Origin: Asticcacaulis sp. ZE23SCel15
GTDB lineage: Bacteria; Pseudomonadota; Alphaproteobacteria; Caulobacterales; Caulobacteraceae
DNA: 64,000 bases
Direction of reading: 5' to 3'
NCBI RefSeq assembly: GCF_030505395.1
Contig: NZ_CP130044.1
Coordinates: forward strand, 3,209,001-3,273,000
Below are positions 1 to 8,730 of the stretch, in pieces; position 1 is the stretch's first letter; each line of letters begins with the position of its first letter. Both the position numbers and the translations under genes were made by a program. The notes beneath the pieces were generated by a model. The model was not told where the DNA came from. It did not search any database and saw nothing but the letters and a program-made list of their open reading frames with translations.

Positions 1-489
1 CCGGTTTATGATTCGCGCGCGCTCTATGAAAAGCTGGTGCTGGATGGTTTTCAGGCGGGACTGTCGTGGATCACGGTTTTGCGTAAGCGCGCTGCCCTGC
101 GTGAGGCGTTTCAGGGCTTCGATCCGGAAATTGTGGCCCGCTTTGATGAAGCCGATGTTGAGCGGTTGATGAATGACGCCCGTATCATCCGGTCGCGTAC
201 CAAGATCAACTCCGCCATCCATAATGCGCGGGTCACCCTGAAGTTGCGCGATCAGGGTATTGAGTTGTCAGACCTGATCTGGGCCCTTCAGGATTACAAA
301 CCGCAGGTCAATCATTATACCGAAAACACCCAAATTCCGGCGCAAACCGACGCCTCAGTTGCCCTATCGAATCTTTTGAAATCCAAAGGCTATAAGTTCT
401 GCGGCCCGACCATCGTCTATGCCTTCATGCAGGCGGTGGGCCTGGTCAATGATCACCTGATATCCTGTGATCGCCACCAGACCGTTTAG
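1..489 (+). CDS. tag: DNA-3-methyladenine glycosylase I (3' part)
   Basis: This base-excision repair enzyme removes 3-methyladenine from alkylated DNA. The open frame is in phase from base 1, so the true start lies before the window. A GTG at 37 is internal. The visible 162 residues match the Tag family: the segment LDGFQAGLSWITVLRKR, the KINSAIHNAR helix, and a C-terminal part with GPTIVYAFMQAVG and the Cys/His pair in SCDRH that belongs to the Tag zinc site. Only the N-terminal start and first zinc ligands are missing. The gene converges on the peptide transporter with 5 bases between stop codons. Identification is firm; the 5' end cannot be judged here. Confidence 0.93.
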   Translation, partial: PVYDSRALYEKLVLDGFQAGLSWITVLRKRAALREAFQGFDPEIVARFDEADVERLMNDARIIRSRTKINSAIHNARVTLKLRDQGIELSDLIWALQDYKPQVNHYTENTQIPAQTDASVALSNLLKSKGYKFCGPTIVYAFMQAVGLVNDHLISCDRHQTV

Positions 490-494
490 CCAGT

Positions 495-2375
495 TTAGTG
501 AGCGCTTTCACTAGTTGTGTCATTGGCACCGTAAGACCAGTGCTTGATGAAGAACGACAGCACAAACAGGCCCGCGCCCAAACCGACGCCCCACAGGCCA
601 ATCGTCCAGAATACATCCAGAGATGACTTAAGCGCCGCTTCCTGATCCAACACCTGCCCGCCCACGGTTTCGGTTGACGTCAGACCTGCGATGATTCCCG
701 CCAGATACTGAGCCGCCGATGAAGCCAGAAACCAGATCGCCATCATGGTCGAGACGATAACCGGCGGCGACAGCTTGGTGATCTGCGACAAGCCGACCGG
801 CGACAGGGCCAGTTCACCCCAGGTATGCAGCAGGTAGGTCAGGGCCAGGAACATCAGTGGCACCTGGAATGCGCCGTCGGCGAAATTCGCCCCCCACACC
901 AGCAGCATGAACCCTAAGCCCACATTGACCAGACCAAATGAGAATTTTTTGACCGGATCAGGGTCTGCCCCGCGACGACCAAGAAACGTGAAAACAGCCG
1001 CAAAGACCGGCGCAAATATCAGGATAAAGCCAGAGTTGAACGATTGTACCTGTGAGGCCGTCAGCGTCATATCGACAAAGATATAGCCCGTCGGGACTGT
1101 GAGGGCCGCCAGTTGCGCGGGCGTGGCCAGAACAACGCTTTGCCCCAAAAGGTTAAAAATTACCGGCGCATCAATCAAATTAAGGTTGGTATTACGGCCC
1201 GCAAACAGGTTAAGCGATGACCCCGCCTGCTCAAACAATGTAAAGAATATCACGGACGCAAAGATCAATACAAACGCCAGACCCAGCCGGAAATTCTCTT
1301 CTCTGGAGAATTTAGTGACCATCATCATAATGACATAACCAATGATAGCGACCGATGACGCCAGCAGCACCCATCCGACCAGCGTATTGCGCTGAACCAT
1401 GAAATAGATAACCGGCAAGGCCAGGATGGAAATCCCATAAATCAACCATTCCTGACTGATCGGGCCTGCGACCGGCTTTTTAAGTTGCTCTGGCACCGGT
1501 GGCTCTCCATTACCCTGAAGCCACGGTTTGCCGAGCACGAACACAACAAGACCGGCCAACATCCCAAGGCCGGCCAAACCGAAGCCATAGCCCCAGCCAT
1601 AGGTTTCTCCCAGCAAGCCACACAGAATGGCCGCCCAGAACCCACCCAGATTGATACCATAATAATAGAGCGTAAAGCCCGAATCGCGGCGGGGGTCCTT
1701 GTCGGGATAAAGTTGGCCGACGATCGAGGATATATTGGGCTTAAGGTAGCCGACCCCCATGATGATCAGCGAAATCGACAGGAAGAACGCATGTTCCGCC
1801 CACGGCGTGATTTTCTTGACACCGGTCTCAAACGATCCTGACTCAAGTACCGGCGGCAAGACCGAACCCGCAGGCAAGCCTACAATTTCAATCCCGCCCG
1901 ATTTGGTCGGGGCCACCGCATAAGCGTCATCCCCCACCTTCAGCAGCGGGTTGGACATATGGCTGCCTTCACGCACGAATTCATAGGTTGCCCCCTGATG
2001 GGTCAGGGTTTGCACGTTGGGTGAGCCTTCCAACGCCATGCCGCCATGCCCAAGCACCAGTAGAATAGCCCCGAACACAATCGCCTTACGGGTCCCCAAA
2101 TACTTATCGGCCATCAACCCACCGATCAGCGGCAAGAGATATACAAGAGTCGTGTATGAGGCGTATTGCTGGCTGGCCTTTTCGTCACTGAAGAGGAAAT
2201 GCTTGGTCAGATAAAAGATCAGCAACGCACGCATACCGTAGTAGGAAAAACGCTCCCACATTTCGGCGAAAAACAGCACAAACAAACCCTTCGGGTGGTT
2301 GCGCATCTGCATGACGACGGGAATCGCCGTCAAAATCGTAATAATAACGCCGGCGGCGATAACGATATTTATCAT
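495..2375 (-). CDS. Proton-dependent peptide transporter (POT/PTR2, MFS)
   Basis: This is an inner-membrane symporter that imports di- and tripeptides with protons. The POT signature ExxERFxYY lies at residues 38-46, and the second family signature (YYYGINLGG) is near residue 240. There are 12-14 hydrophobic segments. A hydrophilic insertion of about 80 residues (about 110-190) separates early helices; long inserts of this kind occur in alphaproteobacterial and xanthomonad POT proteins. At 626 residues it is longer than E. coli DtpA (about 500). The gene is monocistronic, convergent with tag, and transcribed away from an AT-rich promoter region that contains a TATACG/CGTATA dyad. Substrate range cannot be read from sequence. 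Confidence 0.9.
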   Translation of the reverse strand: MINIVIAAGVIITILTAIPVVMQMRNHPKGLFVLFFAEMWERFSYYGMRALLIFYLTKHFLFSDEKASQQYASYTTLVYLLPLIGGLMADKYLGTRKAIVFGAILLVLGHGGMALEGSPNVQTLTHQGATYEFVREGSHMSNPLLKVGDDAYAVAPTKSGGIEIVGLPAGSVLPPVLESGSFETGVKKITPWAEHAFFLSISLIIMGVGYLKPNISSIVGQLYPDKDPRRDSGFTLYYYGINLGGFWAAILCGLLGETYGWGYGFGLAGLGMLAGLVVFVLGKPWLQGNGEPPVPEQLKKPVAGPISQEWLIYGISILALPVIYFMVQRNTLVGWVLLASSVAIIGYVIMMMVTKFSREENFRLGLAFVLIFASVIFFTLFEQAGSSLNLFAGRNTNLNLIDAPVIFNLLGQSVVLATPAQLAALTVPTGYIFVDMTLTASQVQSFNSGFILIFAPVFAAVFTFLGRRGADPDPVKKFSFGLVNVGLGFMLLVWGANFADGAFQVPLMFLALTYLLHTWGELALSPVGLSQITKLSPPVIVSTMMAIWFLASSAAQYLAGIIAGLTSTETVGGQVLDQEAALKSSLDVFWTIGLWGVGLGAGLFVLSFFIKHWSYGANDTTSESAH

Positions 2376-2412
2376 TCTGCTTAGGTCTCTTTGTGAGGCT
2401 GACGCAACATTT

Positions 2413-2439
2413 TATACGGTATACTAAATATGTCGTATA
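2413..2439. promoter_or_regulatory. Dyad upstream of the peptide transporter
   Basis: TATACG (2413-2418) and CGTATA (2434-2439) form a 6-base inverted repeat with a 15-base spacer, about 40-65 bases upstream of the transporter start. The surrounding stretch is AT-rich. It could be an operator or simply promoter sequence; no regulator is identified. Confidence 0.25.
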
Positions 2440-2511
2440 TACGTCACGAAAAGAACAGCAAAATAAAATTTTGGCAAGTCAGATTGTTTCAAACGGGACA
2501 ATCCGAGGAAT

Positions 2512-3882
2512 TTAATAAGCATATTCCCCGTAGAGGTGGCTTACATCCCCGCCCCAGCGACCGTGGTATGCTTCCAGAAGACGCTCAGCGGGTGTGATGC
2601 CGCTTTCGGCGATCTCGAACAGTTCGCTCAGGTACCCGGTTTCATCGACCATGCCGCCCGACAGGCGATTCCGGCGTTTCAGGCCCTCACGGGCGATGTT
2701 CAGGGTCTCCAGGGCGATTTCCTGAACCGGACGCCCGGCAATCGTGCCTTTCAGGCCGGTTTTAGCCGCCATGCCGCGCAGGGTGTCGTGGTCTTCGCGG
2801 CTCCAGCCCTTGACCATATCCCACGCCGCTTCGAGCGAGGTCTGATCGTACAAAATGCCCGCCCACAGGGCTGGAAGTGCGCAAATCCGGCTCCACGGCC
2901 CACCATCGGCCCCGCGCATTTCAAGGTATTTCTTAAGGCGCACTTCCGGGAACAACGTCGTCAAATGATCAGCCCAGTCGTCGATATTTGGCAATTCACC
3001 GGGCAAGGCTGGCAGTTCGCCCTTCAGGAACGAGCGGAAACTCTGGCCCGACGCATCGATGTAGCCGCCATTGGGCGCACCATAGCGTTTGACGAAATAC
3101 ATAGGCACATCAAGGGCGTATTGCGCATACCTCTCAAACCCAAAGCCGTCCTCAAACACAAACCCCAGCATGCCCGTGCGGTCGGCATCGGTGTCGGTCC
3201 AGACATTGGCGCGGGCCGACAGGAAGCCATTGGGCTTGCCCTCAGTGAACGGCGAGCAGGCAAACAAGGCCGTCGCAATCGGTTGCAGCGCCAGCGACAC
3301 CCGGAACTTCAAAATCATATCCGCTTCGGACGAGTAGTCCAAATTAGCCTGAATGGTCGAGGTGCGCAGCATCATGTCCAGCCCCAGCCCACCGACCTTG
3401 GGCATATAACTGCGCATGATATTATAGCGCCCCTTGGGCATGACCGGGGTTTCTGCCCGCGTCCACAGGGGCGAAAAACCTACGCCTAAGAATCCCAAGC
3501 CGATTTCGGAGGCCACGGCCTTGACCTCTTCAAGGTGCTGACCCGTTTCATTACAAATATCGTGAACGGTCTCCAGCGGCGCACCGGACAGCTCGAACTG
3601 CCCGCCGGGTTCCAGAGACACCGAAGCGCCGTCCCGCAGCAGGGCAATGACATGGCCATCTTCGAATACCGGGGCCCAGCCAAACCGCTGAAGCCCCTCC
3701 AGCATGGCCTTGATACCGTATGGGCCTTCGTAGCTAGGGCGGCGCAGCGTTTTCAGATCAAAGACAAACTTTTCGTGCTCGGCACCAATGCGCCAGTCCT
3801 TGCGCGGTTTACAGCCGCTTTCGAAATAGGCGATCAGTTCGTCATGGCTCTCTATAGGCTTTGAAATTTCCTTTAAGGCCAT
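2512..3882 (-). CDS. gshA: Glutamate-cysteine ligase, plant/alphaproteobacterial type
   Basis: This cytoplasmic enzyme catalyses the first step of glutathione synthesis, the ATP-dependent joining of glutamate and cysteine. The hallmark GAEHEKF is at residues 33-39, followed by the class II ligase core including LEPGGQFELSG and LMLRTSTIQANLDYSSE. The length of 456 residues fits the family. The gene lies downstream of rsmE on the same strand, a pairing common in alphaproteobacteria, with a 231-base gap that holds a perfect 10-base inverted repeat. Glutathione reductase (11605-12978) and a glutathione peroxidase (42904-43446) elsewhere in the window use the product. Confidence 0.94.
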   Translation of the reverse strand: MALKEISKPIESHDELIAYFESGCKPRKDWRIGAEHEKFVFDLKTLRRPSYEGPYGIKAMLEGLQRFGWAPVFEDGHVIALLRDGASVSLEPGGQFELSGAPLETVHDICNETGQHLEEVKAVASEIGLGFLGVGFSPLWTRAETPVMPKGRYNIMRSYMPKVGGLGLDMMLRTSTIQANLDYSSEADMILKFRVSLALQPIATALFACSPFTEGKPNGFLSARANVWTDTDADRTGMLGFVFEDGFGFERYAQYALDVPMYFVKRYGAPNGGYIDASGQSFRSFLKGELPALPGELPNIDDWADHLTTLFPEVRLKKYLEMRGADGGPWSRICALPALWAGILYDQTSLEAAWDMVKGWSREDHDTLRGMAAKTGLKGTIAGRPVQEIALETLNIAREGLKRRNRLSGGMVDETGYLSELFEIAESGITPAERLLEAYHGRWGGDVSHLYGEYAY

Positions 3883-4113
3883 GAAACACCTGTATCTTTG
3901 TAAGTCTTTGAAACTGTAACCGGAAAGGTTCCGGCTCTATATGTGCGGGTCTTTGGATGAATACAAGCGCGCACGCGCATATTCTTTTGAGGCTAGAGTT
4001 ATTTATTCTGTCGCTCTTTCTGATCCATCAAATGAATCCATTTGATGGGAAAACGCTCTATGTGCATGAACCGCCGCAGGGCTTCAATAAAGCGAGAAAA
4101 TCTAAAGTGCCCC
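3883..4113. other. rsmE-gshA intergenic region
   Basis: I see no gene in these 231 bases. They contain the inverted repeat at 4025-4048 and an AT-rich stretch that probably holds a gshA promoter. Short plus-strand frames here have no ribosome site or recognisable product. Confidence 0.5.
4025..4048. repeat. Perfect 10-base inverted repeat upstream of gshA
   Basis: CCATCAAATG (4025-4034) and CATTTGATGG (4039-4048) are exact reverse complements separated by AATC. The site is about 145 bases upstream of the gshA start and 65 bases after the rsmE stop. No T-run follows on the minus strand, so a factor-independent terminator is less likely than an operator or an RNA hairpin. Confidence 0.55.
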
Positions 4114-4851
4114 TTACCGCCAGTCCCCGCATATGGCCTGATAGATGGTAAGCGCACTGATAGCCGCCGTATCCGCTCGCAATATACGTGGTCCCAGATT
4201 TACCGCGACGGCGTGCGGCAAGGCTTTTAACGTGGCGCGTTCAACCTCATCGAATCCCCCTTCCGGGCCGATGAGTATGGCCGCCGGGCCTGTGATGTCT
4301 TTCAGAGCAACCAGCATCGGCGGGATCGCATTGCCGTCATGGGTCGAATCTTCATCGCCATAGATAAGTGGGATGTCAGCCTCATCCATCAGCCATTTTT
4401 CAAGCTTTATTGGCTCCAGAACCTGCGGTACATCAAGGCGTTCAGTCTGTTCGGCCGCTTCCTGCGCAATCACTTGCAGGCGGCCAACATTAGTGTGGTC
4501 AGCATTGGTTCGGCGCGTAATCAATAGTTGAATTTGCGCGACACCCAGTTCGGTCGCTTTTTCGATAATGGTTTCCAGACGCGCCCGTTTGACCAACGCG
4601 ATCAGCAGCACCGGGCCGGACACATCGGGCTGCGGCCTGATGCGTTCGACCAGTTCCAGATGGCAGGCTTTCTTCGTCAGGGTGTGAATGCGCGTCCGCC
4701 ATTCGCCATCAACACCATTGAAAATGGCGACCTCATCCCCGACGCTGAGGCGCATAACCGCGCCCAGATAACGGCTCTGGTCAATATTGAGCGGAATGAC
4801 AAGTCCGGTGCTATAGGCCCCGTGCTGTTCCTGAATAAATAGTCGGATCAT
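4114..4851 (-). CDS. rsmE: 16S rRNA (uracil-1498-N3)-methyltransferase
   Basis: This SPOUT-class methyltransferase modifies U1498 of 16S rRNA using S-adenosylmethionine. The C-terminal knot that binds the cofactor is clear: GPEGG at residues 195-199 and LGPRILRADTA at 219-229. The N-terminal PUA-like domain (about 1-75) includes the DEVAIFNGVDGEW segment. At 245 residues it has the usual length. It is the probable upstream member of an rsmE-gshA pair. Start ATG at 4851 is the only good one. Confidence 0.95.
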   Translation of the reverse strand: MIRLFIQEQHGAYSTGLVIPLNIDQSRYLGAVMRLSVGDEVAIFNGVDGEWRTRIHTLTKKACHLELVERIRPQPDVSGPVLLIALVKRARLETIIEKATELGVAQIQLLITRRTNADHTNVGRLQVIAQEAAEQTERLDVPQVLEPIKLEKWLMDEADIPLIYGDEDSTHDGNAIPPMLVALKDITGPAAILIGPEGGFDEVERATLKALPHAVAVNLGPRILRADTAAISALTIYQAICGDWR

Positions 4852-4992
4852 AGCCGGTATTTAGCGATTTAAGGCGCGGGCTTCAATCAACTTGTCACAA
4901 AATTCCCGTTGATCTTATCACGGAAATTTGAATAGATAGCGACAGCAAAAGGCAAGGTTCAGGCCCTTGCCGCTTTGGGGGTAGAGTTTGCG

Positions 4993-5163
4993 ATGAAACT
5001 GACGGCGACCACGCTATTGCTATGCCTGCTGTCTGCAGCACTGGTGATCGGCAGCCTGTTCGGCTACGCCCGCCCCCTGCCCTTTTTAAGTGAGCATAAA
5101 TACTGGCTGATGAGTGGAGGCTGGGCCGTGCTGTTTTTGGGGTTTGTATTCAAGGGCGAGTGA
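4993..5163 (+). CDS. Small hydrophobic protein of unknown function
   Basis: I do not recognise this 56-residue protein. It has two hydrophobic stretches, about residues 5-25 and 39-52, which suggests a small inner-membrane protein with two helices or a hairpin. The ATG at 4993 is preferred over the in-frame TTG at 4975 because a GGGGGTAGAG purine run precedes it at a suitable distance. The gene stands alone, 3 bases before the convergent oxidoreductase stop. Reality as a gene is supported by position and ribosome site only. Confidence 0.55.
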   Translation: MKLTATTLLLCLLSAALVIGSLFGYARPLPFLSEHKYWLMSGGWAVLFLGFVFKGE

Positions 5164-5166
5164 GGA

Positions 5167-6105
5167 TTACGGTCCCACTGCCTCATCGATCGCCAGCGCC
5201 ACCTGCAGCGCCTTAAGGGCTTCTTCACCGCTCGCCAGCGGTTTGGCCCGCTCACCGCGCACAGTGTCCAGAAACCGGAACACGCTGGTGCCGAGCGGAT
5301 CTTTGGCAATCTCAGCCTCGGCAAAATCAGCATTCAGAGCAAAGGGCGTGGTGTTCTCGAACTTGCGCGTCAAGAAATCAATATTGACTTCCCCGCTTGG
5401 GTAGACCAGCCGCATGGTGCGCTCGCGGGCCTCGGCCATACGTGACGCCTTAAAGGTTGCCACAAAACCATCGTCAAATTTAACCTCAGCCGTCATCTCA
5501 TCGGCACCTGTGGCTTTGTAACCTTCTGCCTGACGATAGCGGGCGGCGGCTTCAACACCGCCCGCCTCCCCGTGCGCTAAGCTTAAGCCCAGATCGAGGT
5601 CGTGGATCATCAGATCAAGCACCACCGACACATCCAGATTACGCGCGCTTACCGTACCGTTTCGCACCGCCTCAAGGCTTAGCGGCGCTTCGGGAACATC
5701 ATAAAGGCCCATCGCCTCAAATACCGCCCGTTCCTGATGGCCGCAGGCCAGCACCAGTCCCTTTTCGGCAGCGAGGGCTACCATAGCCTCACCATCATCA
5801 ACATTGATAGCCAGCGGCTTTTCGACATATACATGCACCCCGGCCTCAAGCGCCTTAAGCGCTACCTTCGCATGGGCAAAGGCGGGCGTAGCAATCGTAA
5901 TCACATCAAGCTGCGCCAGAAATGCATCCAGTTCATCGCCGCCAAAGGCTTTGCAGCCTTGCGCCTGCGCCAAAGCCTGCGCGCGCGACTTATCGAGGTC
6001 ATATATGCCCACAAATTCAATATCGCTGGCCTGCTTATACTTACCGCTGTGATAACCGCCGAAAACACCGGCACCGGCCACACCGGCCTTCAAAATTCTG
6101 GACAT
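5167..6105 (-). CDS. Gfo/Idh/MocA family NAD(P)-dependent oxidoreductase
   Basis: This is a predicted cytoplasmic sugar or inositol dehydrogenase. The Rossmann motif GxGxxG is at residues 11-16, the nicotinamide-site EKP at 95-97, and an IHDLD segment with the usual catalytic His is near 168. The C-terminal substrate domain is complete at 312 residues total. The segment GHQER after the EKP strand resembles the nucleotide-sugar (GnnA-like) branch, but this is a weak hint. No partner aminotransferase or sugar operon lies beside it, so the substrate is unknown. Confidence 0.85.
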   Translation of the reverse strand: MSRILKAGVAGAGVFGGYHSGKYKQASDIEFVGIYDLDKSRAQALAQAQGCKAFGGDELDAFLAQLDVITIATPAFAHAKVALKALEAGVHVYVEKPLAINVDDGEAMVALAAEKGLVLACGHQERAVFEAMGLYDVPEAPLSLEAVRNGTVSARNLDVSVVLDLMIHDLDLGLSLAHGEAGGVEAAARYRQAEGYKATGADEMTAEVKFDDGFVATFKASRMAEARERTMRLVYPSGEVNIDFLTRKFENTTPFALNADFAEAEIAKDPLGTSVFRFLDTVRGERAKPLASGEEALKALQVALAIDEAVGP

Positions 6106-6304
6106 AAATTACCTCATCGGCCCCTGACCGTCCGGGTTTTTACACAGGTTCATCCACGGATTGGAAACACATTTTGCGTGAGGGCGGCACAAATTCACAA
6201 TTATGGGCTTTTTCCCCCTCCTTCATCAGGCTACAAGCGTCGCCTTGAATTCATGGCGCACCTAGACGCGCCGTTTCCCCAAGACTGTCCGCAGGAGTAT
6301 GCGC

Positions 6305-7222
6305 GTGTCCCGACTGTTTGGCGCCTATGTGATTTTGAGCTGGAGCGCAGCCGAAGGTAAAAAGACCGGCAAATCCTCGGTATGGATCGGCGTCATGAAA
6401 CGCGACGTGCGCTTTCGTCTGTCCTATGAGGCCCACAATCCAGCCACGCGCCAGTCGGCCATTGAACTGCTCAAAACTATTCTGGTTGACCTGCATAAGC
6501 GCGGCGACCGTATTTTCTTAGGGGTTGATTTTGGTCTGGGCCTGCCGCGCGGCACGTCTGAGCGCCTGAAACTGGAGGGCACGCCCTGGCAGGCTATCTG
6601 GAAATTCCTGGCCCAAAACATTGTCGATAAGGCCGACAACACCAATAACCGCTTTGCCGTCGCCGCCAAGATCAACCGCCTGATGACGGATGAAGCTTTC
6701 CCGTTCTGGGGCGCGCCTAAGTCCGCCGCGCAACGGTGGCTGTCGACATTGAAACCCAACTCGTTTGGCGATTTCCCTGAGTACCGCCTGACTGAGGCCG
6801 CGACCCACGCCTTGAAACCCAAGACCCTGCACGCCAAAAGCCAGTGGCAAATGCATGGTGCCGGTGTCGGCGGTGGTCAGACTTTCTTAGGGGTTCCTGC
6901 CCTGAAAGCGCTGATCGAAGCCTTGGGTGACAGCGCGAAATTGTGGCCGCTAGAGACCGGCTTTGGCAAATTGAGCGAGGCTGATCTTGAGGACGTTTCT
7001 ACCGTCATCGCCGAGGTCTATCCGCCTCTGTTTAAGGGCGAGGCGGAACCGGCTGAGGTCAAGGACGCCACCGCCACGCGTCTGACCGCCCAAGCCATCG
7101 CCGAGGTTGATGATAAGGGCGAACTGGGGGCGTGGTTTGCTGCACCCACCGGTTTGAGCGAGGCTGATCATGCCATCGCCGCCAGCGAAGAAGGCTGGAT
7201 GTTCGGACTGACCAAAACCTAG
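6305..7222 (+). CDS. Conserved protein, possible RNase H-fold (DUF429-like) family
   Basis: This 305-residue protein opens with a strand-like AYVILSWSAAE and then FLGVDFGLGLP (near residue 75), a pattern reminiscent of predicted RNase H-fold nucleases in which an early acidic residue binds metal. A central conserved-looking stretch is QWQMHGAGVGGGQTFLG (about 180-196). Relatives are sometimes annotated, without good basis, as cobalamin or molybdopterin proteins. I prefer GTG at 6305 because AGGAG (6293-6297) is 7 bases upstream; the ATG at 6299 is only one base from it. It converges on the MATE gene. The function is not established. Confidence 0.7.
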   Translation: MSRLFGAYVILSWSAAEGKKTGKSSVWIGVMKRDVRFRLSYEAHNPATRQSAIELLKTILVDLHKRGDRIFLGVDFGLGLPRGTSERLKLEGTPWQAIWKFLAQNIVDKADNTNNRFAVAAKINRLMTDEAFPFWGAPKSAAQRWLSTLKPNSFGDFPEYRLTEAATHALKPKTLHAKSQWQMHGAGVGGGQTFLGVPALKALIEALGDSAKLWPLETGFGKLSEADLEDVSTVIAEVYPPLFKGEAEPAEVKDATATRLTAQAIAEVDDKGELGAWFAAPTGLSEADHAIAASEEGWMFGLTKT

Positions 7223-7229
7223 CACATAT

Positions 7230-8606
7230 TTAAACCGCTGGCAGGGCGACCTGCCGGTGGTCCAGCCATATAAACCGCCCGACCAGAAAACTGCCGGACA
7301 TCAGGCTGGCAATAATGACGGCATAGATCAGGCCAGGCACGCCTAAGCCCATAACTTGCGAAAACAGGAAACCCAGCGGCAGCATGACCGCACCGTAGGA
7401 TATGTAGTGCAGCACGGTCGGCGTAACCACGTCACGCCGCGCCCGCAGAGCCTGAGCCGCCACGACCTGCACCCCATCAGGTATAAAGAACCCGCACGCC
7501 AGCAGCAGACACGCCTGAACACCGGCAATCAGGGCCGGATCAGACGTGTACCCCCGCGCCATAGCCCCTGAGAACAGCAATACCCCGACCACGACCAGTA
7601 CCATAAACGCCCCGGCGGCTGTGAAGCTGACGCGGCCCATGCGACGGATAGCATCACGGTCCCGTGCGCCGAACGCCCTGCCCACCAGCACCGAACAGCC
7701 GACCGCCAGCCCCATCGGCACCATGAACACCAGTGAGGCAAAATTGAGCACTATGGCCCATTGGGCGACGGCGACTTCGGATATCCGTCCGGCGAAAAAG
7801 GTCATGCCCGCAAAGGCCGTGACTTCGATAAAATATGACGCGCCCGCGGCGTAGCCGACATGGCGCTGCTCTTTGGCTGCCGCTGGATCTGCGGCATGTT
7901 TGCGTAATATGCCGTAGTCGCGGGCCTGTGGCAGACGAAGGACATAGATCAGCATCAGAACCATGATGAATATGCGCGCGATAAAGGTCGAGACCGCCGC
8001 TCCCATCGCGCCGTCAAAAGCCTCAAGCCCGGCAACCTGCCCCGGCACCAGCAGGATCAGAAGCGCCACATTGAGCACGTTGCCTGCCATGTTCATATAC
8101 ATGGTCTGGCGCGTCTTACCCAGGGCCTCCAAAAATTCCGAACAGCCGATGGAGACCATGTAAAACGGCATGGAGATCGCAAACAGAATCAGTGGATTAC
8201 GCGCGCCTTCGGCCAGAGATTGCGTGACCGTATGATCGAGCAGATACGGCCCGGCCAGCAGCAGCAGGATCATCGACCCCAGCCCAAGCGCCAGTGCATA
8301 ACCCATCCCACGCTGAAAGACAGCACCTATGCGGCCGGTTTCGCCCGCGCCCAGATAGTGGGAGGTCTTGACCTGCAAGCCCACCAAAAGCCCAATCGAA
8401 GTTACCAGAAATATGCTGGTCGGTGCCCAGGCCATCGAGTGATAGCCCAGCTCCTTTGATGAGTAATGCCCCACGATCACCGTATCGGCCAGTCCCATCA
8501 GCATGATCGACAGGCGCGAAATCACCACCGGCCACGCCAGGGTGTAAAGCTCAGTGAAGGCCGCTTTGTAGGAATGGAAGGTTGGTGTCGGCAGAAACGG
8601 TTTCAT
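7230..8606 (-). CDS. MATE family multidrug/metabolite exporter
   Basis: This is an inner-membrane antiporter of the NorM/DinF superfamily that expels cationic drugs or metabolites using H+ or Na+. About 12 hydrophobic segments arranged as two MatE halves are visible, with the family-typical LAWPVVISRLSIMLMGLADT at the N-terminus. The length of 458 residues is normal. It is a single gene, convergent with the unknown gene at 6305 by 7 bases. The substrate cannot be inferred. Confidence 0.9.
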   Translation of the reverse strand: MKPFLPTPTFHSYKAAFTELYTLAWPVVISRLSIMLMGLADTVIVGHYSSKELGYHSMAWAPTSIFLVTSIGLLVGLQVKTSHYLGAGETGRIGAVFQRGMGYALALGLGSMILLLLAGPYLLDHTVTQSLAEGARNPLILFAISMPFYMVSIGCSEFLEALGKTRQTMYMNMAGNVLNVALLILLVPGQVAGLEAFDGAMGAAVSTFIARIFIMVLMLIYVLRLPQARDYGILRKHAADPAAAKEQRHVGYAAGASYFIEVTAFAGMTFFAGRISEVAVAQWAIVLNFASLVFMVPMGLAVGCSVLVGRAFGARDRDAIRRMGRVSFTAAGAFMVLVVVGVLLFSGAMARGYTSDPALIAGVQACLLLACGFFIPDGVQVVAAQALRARRDVVTPTVLHYISYGAVMLPLGFLFSQVMGLGVPGLIYAVIIASLMSGSFLVGRFIWLDHRQVALPAV

Positions 8607-8684
8607 GCCGCGCTCATAGCCGAGTTTGGCACCCGCATCAATTAACGGCGAGACGGTTGCTGTCAGGAACTGTCAGCGGGCATG

Positions 8685-8712
8685 AAAAAGGACGGCGTGA
8701 GCCGTCCTTTTC
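8685..8712 (-). terminator. Factor-independent terminator of the DAHP synthase gene
   Basis: AAAAGGACGGC (8686-8696), loop GTGA, and GCCGTCCTTTT (8701-8711) form an 11-base perfect stem. Read on the minus strand it follows the DAHP synthase stop and ends in a T-run. Confidence 0.85.
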
Positions 8713-8730
8713 ACTTAATTACCAAAAGTA

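Noticed and set aside
496-517. LacI-operator-like AGTGAGCGCTTTCACT sequence
   Set aside because: It encodes the last residues of the peptide transporter and is only partly symmetric (12 of 16 positions), so I treat it as coding coincidence.
2536-3489. 317-codon open frame antisense to gshA
   Set aside because: It is the mirror of a well-supported gene in GC-rich DNA, with no recognisable product or ribosome site.
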